DNA of 11,441 bases from Nanobdellota archaeon (GTDB lineage Archaea > Nanobdellota > Nanobdellia > SCGC-AAA011-G17 > ARS1403): NCBI GenBank assembly GCA_018831025.1, contig JAHJRB010000057.1:1-11441 (forward strand). Reading direction: 5' to 3'. Positions 1 through 5,022 of the stretch are shown here, one piece after another. Under the pieces are notes generated by a model that saw only the letters and a list, made by a program, of their open reading frames with translations, was not told where the DNA came from and did no database searches. The stretch's first letter is position 1. Each line of letters begins with the position of its first letter. A program made the translations under genes and the position numbers.

Positions 1-5
1 ATTTA

Positions 6-25
6 GAAATCCTTTTATATTTAAA
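6..25 (+). promoter_or_regulatory. BRE/TATA promoter of the two-gene membrane operon
   Basis: GAAATCCTTTTATATT followed by TAAA forms an archaeal BRE plus TATA element. Its centre lies about 24 nt before the ATG at 42, so the transcript should start at or next to the start codon (leaderless). The same GAAA-N-C/T-TTT pattern recurs before several other genes in the window. Confidence 0.6.
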
Positions 26-41
26 GATTATTCTAAAAAGC

Positions 42-419
42 ATGAATGGGTTAGGCAGATATAAAAGAGTAATAAAATATATAGGAAGTTTAGAAGATAA
101 AAACAAGAAAGCTAAAAATTCTCCGGAGATGAAAAAACTTCTTAAGAAACTAAAGTTTGCAGGTTATAAATTACGTAGTTTAGAAACAATACGTATAATC
201 GCAATAATCTTACTTTATTCTTCTGTTACTTCAACAATAATCTCAATAATACCTGGATTTGAACTCTTATCAAAAAACATAGTCCAATTATCTAGTGTAA
301 TAGGTTCCACTATATTTTTAATAATGGTTGGTATAACAACAAAATTAATATCACTTTATATGATTGATATGCAATTAGTCTCTAGTCATATAATTTCTAT
401 CTATACCAAGAAAAAATGA
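42..419 (+). CDS. Small two-helix membrane protein, unknown function
   Basis: This encodes 125 residues. I do not recognise a family. The first 48 residues are strongly basic and lysine-rich, probably cytoplasmic. Two hydrophobic segments follow at about residues 50-70 and 80-108, and the protein ends in a basic YTKKK tail. The ATG at 42 is chosen because a TATA element sits about 25 nt upstream, which fits leaderless transcription. The stop overlaps the start of the next gene in an ATGA arrangement, so the two are almost certainly co-transcribed and translationally coupled. The tight coupling to an M50-type membrane protease suggests a partner or regulator of that protease, but this is inference from position only. 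Confidence 0.7.
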   Translation: MNGLGRYKRVIKYIGSLEDKNKKAKNSPEMKKLLKKLKFAGYKLRSLETIRIIAIILLYSSVTSTIISIIPGFELLSKNIVQLSSVIGSTIFLIMVGITTKLISLYMIDMQLVSSHIISIYTKKK

Positions 420-928
420 TAACCTTAATAGAAATATTTAGTTTTTTAATATTAATTGTATCTATTGCTTACATATTCTCAATGAATATAACCAATGATT
501 TTAAAAAGAACTTAAAAATATCTTTAATAGCAACCTCTCCAGCTGTTTTTTTTCATGAACTATTTCACAAGATATTTGCAATCTCTTTTGGCTATGCTGC
601 AACATTCCATATCTTTACACCAGGATTAATCTTAGGAGTTATATTAAAACTGGTAAACTCTCCTTTTCTAATAATCGCTCCAGGTTTCGTGTCTATATCA
701 AATGTAACAAATGATTTGCAATACCGGCTAATCGCCTTTGCAGGACCCTTTGCAAATTTATTATTATTTTTAACAGCTTTATTAATTTTAAAATATAAAG
801 ATAATCTAAGCGAAAAACAATTAACAATACTTCATTTAACAAAAAGAATCAATTTACTTTTATTAATATTTAATATGATTCCAATATCTCCATTAGACGG
901 AGCTAAAGTTTTATTTGGACTTTCTTGA
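416..928 (+). CDS. M50-like (site-2 protease family) membrane metalloprotease
   Basis: This 170-residue polytopic membrane protein has about five hydrophobic segments. The second contains HELFH at residues 47-51, an HExxH zinc site, so H47 and H51 would bind zinc and E48 would be the catalytic base. Near the C-terminus SPLDGAKV has D161, matching the NPxDG motif that supplies the third zinc ligand in site-2 proteases. Such enzymes cut substrates inside or at the membrane. The protein stops only nine residues after the DG motif, and no PDZ or CBS domain is present, so it is a minimal version. The start overlaps the previous gene by 4 nt (ATGA). Its 3' end overlaps the convergent TFE gene by 18 bp. 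Family assignment rests on the two motifs plus topology; the substrate is unknown. Confidence 0.8.
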   Translation: MITLIEIFSFLILIVSIAYIFSMNITNDFKKNLKISLIATSPAVFFHELFHKIFAISFGYAATFHIFTPGLILGVILKLVNSPFLIIAPGFVSISNVTNDLQYRLIAFAGPFANLLLFLTALLILKYKDNLSEKQLTILHLTKRINLLLLIFNMIPISPLDGAKVLFGLS

Positions 929-1693
929 TTTTCTTTTCTTAACAGGTTCTCTTTTATTTGGTTTTTTTCTTTTAGAAATTTTTCTTTTAACAGATTTTTT
1001 AGAAATAGTTTTTCTTTTAATTTGTTTTCTTTTTGGTCTTCGTTTTCTAACCGGCTTTTTCCTAGTTGTCTTTCTTTTAATAGTTCTCCTTTTAGTAGGT
1101 TTTCTTTTCTTAGAAACTCTCTTAGCTGGTTTCCTTCCTGCAGTTTCTTTTTTAGGTTCTCTTGGTTTTCTTTTAGGAGTCTCAACAAAAGGTTTTTCTA
1201 ATTGTAACTTAGTCTCATTAATCTCTTTCTCAATTGTTCTAATTCTTTTTTCATTATCTTCCTGTTGTAATAACTGACCGCAATCAGGACATTTAAAATC
1301 ATGCTCCATCGCAGCTTCCAATCCAAGCCTTACACACTCATTAGGACAGATAAAATAGCTGCCAGTTTTTTCACTTTCAAACCTTTCTTTCAAAACTTGT
1401 AATTTTTCTTTCTTTAGTTTAACAAATAATTCATAACCTTTTCTTTCATGAAAGGTCCAATAATAAATATACCAACCTTTTTTCTGATCTTTTTTTCTAG
1501 TAAAGGAAACTAAGTTAAAAGAATATAATCTATAAAGCATATTTCTTACTTGATTGACTGTAATCCCTAATTTTTCTGCAATTTTAAATTCACTAACATC
1601 TTCTTTGCCTTTAATTAGTTCAACAAGATCTATAACATCCTTACCAGCTATCTCTCCAACAAGTTCTTTTACAATTTCAGTATCTATGACCAT
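911..1693 (-). CDS. tfe: Transcription factor E alpha subunit with long basic tail
   Basis: This is the archaeal homologue of TFIIE-alpha, which helps open promoters with TBP, TFB and RNA polymerase. Residues 1 to about 85 form the extended winged helix, with the characteristic aromatic strand GWYIYYWTF at about 73-81. A helical linker follows. A zinc ribbon uses C116, C120, C135 and C138 (CPNEC and CPDC). These parts account for the usual family length of roughly 170-180 residues. Here about 85 more residues follow (about 174-260), composed almost wholly of K, R, P, T and S in a five-residue rhythm, resembling histone H1-type tails. The ATG at 1693 has a TATA-like element about 28 nt upstream. 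The family call is firm; a nucleic-acid-binding role for the tail is inferred. Confidence 0.92.
   Translation of the reverse strand: MVIDTEIVKELVGEIAGKDVIDLVELIKGKEDVSEFKIAEKLGITVNQVRNMLYRLYSFNLVSFTRKKDQKKGWYIYYWTFHERKGYELFVKLKKEKLQVLKERFESEKTGSYFICPNECVRLGLEAAMEHDFKCPDCGQLLQQEDNEKRIRTIEKEINETKLQLEKPFVETPKRKPREPKKETAGRKPAKRVSKKRKPTKRRTIKRKTTRKKPVRKRRPKRKQIKRKTISKKSVKRKISKRKKPNKREPVKKRKSRKSK
914..1135 (-). repeat. 15-bp-period degenerate tandem repeat encoding the TFE basic tail
   Basis: Codons for residues 187-260 of the TFE protein read as about 14 degenerate pentapeptides of the form R/K-K/R-x-x-K, for example RKPTK, RRTIK, RKTTR, KKPVR, RKQIK, RKTIS, KKSVK and RKISK. On the plus strand the DNA is a T-rich tract with repeated TTTCTTTT cores. 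The unit is clear at protein level and worn at DNA level. Confidence 0.75.
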
Positions 1694-1714
1694 TAAGTTT
1701 GTAAAACTAATAGA

Positions 1715-1728
1715 TTAGCTTAAAAAAT
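1715..1728 (-). promoter_or_regulatory. TATA-like element for TFE gene
   Basis: On the minus strand AATTTTTTAAGC lies about 28 nt before the TFE ATG (1693), consistent with a leaderless or near-leaderless transcript. It shares the 120-bp intergenic region with the promoter of the divergent operon starting at 1817. Confidence 0.4.
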
Positions 1729-1762
1729 TTTCGATTATGTTTTTCCCACTTCAGAATAATAA

Positions 1763-1785
1763 GAAAACCTTTTTATATTATATAA
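1763..1785 (+). promoter_or_regulatory. BRE/TATA promoter of the 1817-2640 operon
   Basis: GAAAACCTTTTTATATT followed by ATATAA is a strong BRE plus TATA match. The expected transcription start near 1800 leaves a short leader that contains the Shine-Dalgarno site at 1803-1810, unlike the leaderless genes elsewhere in the window. Confidence 0.65.
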
Positions 1786-1802
1786 TTTATCATATCATAA
1801 AA

Positions 1803-1810
1803 AGGAGGTG
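1803..1810 (+). promoter_or_regulatory. Strong Shine-Dalgarno site deciding the start at 1817
   Basis: AGGAGGTG is a full match to the 16S rRNA tail complement and lies 6 nt before the ATG at 1817. The GTG at 1808 lies inside this site and cannot be the real start. GTG at 1814 would be too close. Confidence 0.75.
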
Positions 1811-1816
1811 CCAGTG

Positions 1817-2212
1817 ATGGGACTTTTTAATAAGAAAAAAGAAGAAATTAAAGAAAAAATAAGACCACCAAGATTTCCAGGTTTATCAGAACCATCATTT
1901 CCTAGTTACGAACCATCATTTCCTTCTACAGATGATGTAAAAAGTGCTGTAGAACGTCCCTTATTTCCTGAACCAGAGGTAAGAGCAAGACCTGTTGAGG
2001 ATAAGGCAATCTTTGTCCAAATAGATAGGTACAAAGAAGCAATGGATACTCTGGAAATGATAAAGGAAAAACTGAAAACTTCTCAAACAATTCTAAATGA
2101 ATTAAATGAACTAAAAAGACAAGAAGATGCAGAGTTTGCGGAATGGCAATCTAACATAGAAGAGATTAAAGAAAAGTTATTGGTAGTAGACAATAACTTA
2201 TTTGAGGTTTAA
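1817..2212 (+). CDS. Conserved-looking coiled-coil protein, unknown function
   Basis: This encodes 131 residues from the ATG fixed by the Shine-Dalgarno site. The N-terminus MGLFNKKKEEIKEK is basic. A proline- and phenylalanine-rich, probably disordered stretch follows at 15-60 and contains a duplicated EPSFPS motif (25-30 and 32-37). Residues about 66-128 are predicted helical and coiled coil, with AIFVQIDRYKEAMDTLEMIKE leading into heptad-like leucine spacing and a conserved-looking EFAEWQSNIEEIKEKL segment. There is no signal peptide and no membrane segment, so it should be cytoplasmic. It is co-transcribed with the next gene (5-nt gap). I recognise no named family. The layout of a short tail plus helical bundle next to a second charged helical protein suggests a hetero-oligomeric scaffold, but this is only inference. 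Confidence 0.75.
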   Translation: MGLFNKKKEEIKEKIRPPRFPGLSEPSFPSYEPSFPSTDDVKSAVERPLFPEPEVRARPVEDKAIFVQIDRYKEAMDTLEMIKEKLKTSQTILNELNELKRQEDAEFAEWQSNIEEIKEKLLVVDNNLFEV

Positions 2213-2217
2213 ACCTT

Positions 2218-2640
2218 ATGCCGCCTAAAAAAAAGAGTAAAGTAATACACGCACAAGTCTCAAACCCTGTATTAGTTAGAAAAACAATCTTAGAGACCAG
2301 TATTCTTTCCTTAGAAAATTTAAAAATATTAAAGAACATCAAACAAATAAAAAGGAGAAAAGCGAAACTAAAAACAGAGTTAAGAAAGCTTTGCAAAGAA
2401 ATGCAGGATCAATCATTAATCTTTGAAGGAAAAATACCCTCTCCTGATGAAGTAGGAATATCCCCAGAGAAAGAAACAGAAAAAGAGATAAGAAAGGTTG
2501 CAAGAGAAGAAGGAAGAAAAAGAAAATCTCAAGAAAAGTTAATGGTAAAAACAACAAAAAAAGAAGAAAATCCTTTTGAACAAAAAGACCAATTAGATTT
2601 CGATATAGAAAAACTAAAAAGTAAAATAAAAGGTCTTTAA
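2218..2640 (+). CDS. Small highly charged helical protein, operon partner
   Basis: This encodes 140 residues beginning MPPKKKSKV. Residues about 25-65 are helical and basic, with ILSLENLKILKNIKQIKRR leading into a KLKTELRKL heptad pattern. The middle (about 70-85) has a loop containing PSPDEVGISPEKE. The C-terminal half is mixed-charge, ending in a short helix DFDIEKLKSKIKGL. No membrane segment, signal peptide or catalytic motif is visible. The start follows the stop of the upstream coiled-coil gene by 5 nt, so the two form an operon, and the pair may bind each other. The 3' end faces the AlaRS gene with only 4 bp between stop codons. Function unknown. Confidence 0.7.
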   Translation: MPPKKKSKVIHAQVSNPVLVRKTILETSILSLENLKILKNIKQIKRRKAKLKTELRKLCKEMQDQSLIFEGKIPSPDEVGISPEKETEKEIRKVAREEGRKRKSQEKLMVKTTKKEENPFEQKDQLDFDIEKLKSKIKGL

Positions 2641-2644
2641 TTTT

Positions 2645-4396
2645 TTATTTCTCTAAAACAGCTTTTATTCTTCTAATTCCAGCACCCGAACTCTCTTGTT
2701 TTATAATTCTAAATTTTCCTTTTATTTCTTTAGTATTACTAACATGAGGACCAGCGCAAATTTCCTCGCTATAATTTCCAATACTATAAACGCTTACAAC
2801 GTTCCCATACTTTTCTTCAAAAGTACCGCTAGCTCCTTTTTTCTTAGCTTCCTCTACACTCATCTCTTCTTTTTTAACTTCTAAAGAAGCTTTAATTTTT
2901 TCATTAACTTCATTCTCAATAACTTTAATCTCATCATCCTCTAATTTTCTATCTAAATTAAAATCGAATCTTATTCTCTCAGCAGTAATATTACTCCCTC
3001 TTTGTTCAATATTTTTATCAATATGATTCCTAAGCGCTTGTAACAATAAATGAGCAACAGTATGTAATTGAGTAACAACCTCGCTATTATCTGCTAATCC
3101 AGATTTAAATACTCCCTTAGTTGCTTTTCTACTAAGCTCTTGATGTTTCTTAAATTCCTCCCAAAAATTTTCTTCATCAACTTCTAAATTTTTCTCTTTA
3201 GCTAGTTCAATAGTCATCTCTAATGGAAATCCATAGCTGCTAAATAATGTAAAAGCAGTTTCCCCAGATAAAATCTTTTCCTCTAATTTTCTAATTTCTT
3301 TTTCAAACACTCTTAATCCAGAATTCAAACTTTTCCTAAATCTATCATCTTCTTTTTTTAATTGGTCTAAAATAAATATTTCATTTTTCTTAAGCTCTGG
3401 ATAATTTAATTTGTAAATATCAATAACAACTTTAGCTAAGTCTTCTAAATAATTTTCTTTTCTAATTCCTATTAAATTTCCATATCTGATAACTCTTCTA
3501 ATTAATCTTCTAAGAACATACCCTCTCCCTAAATTACTTGGCTCAATTTTTTCATTTAAAATAAAAACGCTAGCTTTAATATGGTCTGCTATAATCCTCT
3601 CAGCTTTAGTATCATCTTTTTTAGAAAACTCTCTTATTTTATTTATCAGCGGAGAAAATAATTCAGTTTCAAAAACACTTTTTAAATTATTCAAAGTCAT
3701 TATTGTCCTCTCTACCCCCATTCCAGTATCAACATTTTTTTGTTTTAACTCTTTTAGACTTCCATCTTTTAATTGATTATATTGCATAAAAACATCGTTC
3801 CAAATTTCTACCCATGTTTTATCCTCAAGATTGAATTCCCTAGGCGCATTTTCTTTTCCTGTCCAATAAAACATTTCAGTGTCCGGTCCGCAAGGTCCTG
3901 TACTGCCTGCAGGTCCCCACCAATTATCTCTTTTCCCTAAAAATTTAATTCTCTCTTTAGGAATCCCTAAACTTTCCCAAACTTCAGCACTTTCAATATC
4001 TTTCTCAGCATTCTCATCTCCGATAAAACAACTAACAGCTAATTTATTTTTATTTAATTTCAACACCTTAGTTAAAAATTCAAAACTAAACTTAATTGCA
4101 TCTTCTTTAAAATAATCCCCTAAACTCCAATTGCCTAGCATTTCAAAGAAAGTTAAATGAACATCATCTCCTACTTCTTCAATATCTGTAGTTCTTATAC
4201 ATCTCTGCACATTAACTAATCTGTTTCCAAAAGGGTGTTTCTGCCCCAATAAATAAGGAACAAGCGGATGCATTCCCGCAGAAATAAAAAGCGCAGTAGG
4301 ATCATTCTCAGGAATTAAACTGGAATTTTTAATCTCTTTATGTTTTTTACTCTTAAAAAATTCAATATATTCTTTAATTAACTCATTAACCTTCAT
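2645..4396 (-). CDS. alaS: Alanine--tRNA ligase, short form without C-Ala domain
   Basis: This class II synthetase charges tRNA-Ala in the cytoplasm. It has 583 residues against roughly 850-900 for full-length bacterial or archaeal enzymes. The catalytic domain comes first: motif 2 region HLTFFEMLGNWSLGDYFK (80-97), the WWGPAGSTGPCGPDTEMF loop (159-176) and motif 3 GMGVER (225-230). A helical tRNA-binding domain follows to about 435. The editing domain has HTVAH (445-449) and CAGPH (C547, H551), which together form its zinc site, so mischarged Ser/Gly-tRNA-Ala clearance should be intact. The protein ends about 30 residues later, so the C-terminal C-Ala dimerisation and tRNA-binding domain is missing. 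Motif wording is bacterial rather than archaeal, suggesting ancient transfer. The ATG at 4396 has a TATA element 27 nt upstream. Confidence 0.95.
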   Translation of the reverse strand: MKVNELIKEYIEFFKSKKHKEIKNSSLIPENDPTALFISAGMHPLVPYLLGQKHPFGNRLVNVQRCIRTTDIEEVGDDVHLTFFEMLGNWSLGDYFKEDAIKFSFEFLTKVLKLNKNKLAVSCFIGDENAEKDIESAEVWESLGIPKERIKFLGKRDNWWGPAGSTGPCGPDTEMFYWTGKENAPREFNLEDKTWVEIWNDVFMQYNQLKDGSLKELKQKNVDTGMGVERTIMTLNNLKSVFETELFSPLINKIREFSKKDDTKAERIIADHIKASVFILNEKIEPSNLGRGYVLRRLIRRVIRYGNLIGIRKENYLEDLAKVVIDIYKLNYPELKKNEIFILDQLKKEDDRFRKSLNSGLRVFEKEIRKLEEKILSGETAFTLFSSYGFPLEMTIELAKEKNLEVDEENFWEEFKKHQELSRKATKGVFKSGLADNSEVVTQLHTVAHLLLQALRNHIDKNIEQRGSNITAERIRFDFNLDRKLEDDEIKVIENEVNEKIKASLEVKKEEMSVEEAKKKGASGTFEEKYGNVVSVYSIGNYSEEICAGPHVSNTKEIKGKFRIIKQESSGAGIRRIKAVLEK

Positions 4397-4416
4397 ACAT
4401 AAACAATTAAAATAAA

Positions 4417-4430
4417 AGTTTAAAAACTTT
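4417..4430 (-). promoter_or_regulatory. TATA element of alaS
   Basis: On the minus strand AAAGTTTTTAAACT is centred about 27 nt before the alaS ATG. It lies in the 33-bp gap after the upstream cysteine-rich gene and touches its stop codon, so alaS can be transcribed independently. Confidence 0.45.
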
Positions 4431-4987
4431 TACTTTATAGTCTCTAAAAACTTATTAAATACTTCCTCGCTTATACATTGTCCAGCAACACATATATTAC
4501 TCTTGCATTCGTAATTATTCAAACATTTCTCTCCACTAGTCATTTGCCAGTCTAATTCTTCATCAACATCGCAATAACTCCCATCATTAGTTCTAGTCCC
4601 TATTGGCAAACAAACCCCCCTAAAATAACACCCGCTTTCACATTTGCCATATTTACTATCCTCTTTTTCCTCTTCTCTGCTTCTTAAACAAATCCCTTTT
4701 CCATCTTTAGTTACACACCCATTAAAGCATTCAAATTTTTCAATAGCTCCATTGCTTTTGCTATCAGCACAATAATACTCATATAGAGTATTGTCATCAA
4801 CACAAGAATCTCTTTTGGTGCTTTCATCATAACCAATCAAATTACCTCCAGTAAAAGGATCTTTTCCATTATCACTGTCAATGCATTCATTAACAACATC
4901 TCCAGTTATAGCAGGAAACTCTACTTTCACCATACTAACTATGCCAATAAGAAGTAAAGCTAAGAATAAAATATCTATCTTCTCCAT
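4430..4987 (-). CDS. Cysteine-rich membrane-anchored or secreted protein
   Basis: This encodes 185 residues. Residues 5-20 form one hydrophobic segment (signal peptide or N-terminal anchor) and the rest is hydrophilic with 14 cysteines, an even number suited to disulphides outside the cell. The first half has CIDSDNGKDPFTGG followed by DSCVDDNTLYEYYC, a pattern I associate with extracellular proteins of DPANN archaea. The C-terminal half has CESGCYFRGVC and then CLNNYECKSNICVAGQC, a small knot-like spacing seen in many secreted domains. It sits between two synthetase genes and has its own TATA-like element, so the neighbours say little about its role. It is probably a surface or adhesion-related protein; no enzyme motif is visible. 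Confidence 0.75.
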   Translation of the reverse strand: MEKIDILFLALLLIGIVSMVKVEFPAITGDVVNECIDSDNGKDPFTGGNLIGYDESTKRDSCVDDNTLYEYYCADSKSNGAIEKFECFNGCVTKDGKGICLRSREEEKEDSKYGKCESGCYFRGVCLPIGTRTNDGSYCDVDEELDWQMTSGEKCLNNYECKSNICVAGQCISEEVFNKFLETIK

Positions 4988-5009
4988 AATATATTAGAAA
5001 GAACAAGTA

Positions 5010-5022
5010 GTATAAAAAATTT
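5010..5022 (-). promoter_or_regulatory. TATA element of the cysteine-rich gene
   Basis: On the minus strand AAATTTTTTATAC is centred about 28 nt before the ATG at 4987 and overlaps the last codons and stop of leuS. The gene is therefore probably leaderless and expressed apart from leuS. Confidence 0.45.

Noticed and set aside
914..1180. T-rich repeated tract as a CRISPR-like or non-coding repeat array
   Set aside because: The units are degenerate, 15 bp long, lack spacers and stay in frame with the TFE coding sequence.
832..1277. Leucine- and phenylalanine-rich open frames opposite or offset to the TFE tail
   Set aside because: They are products of the K/R-rich repeat read in other frames or on the other strand. 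They have no promoter, and the TFE frame is fixed by its domains.
1808..1816. GTG start for the coiled-coil protein
   Set aside because: This GTG is part of the Shine-Dalgarno sequence itself; the ATG at 1817 has correct spacing.
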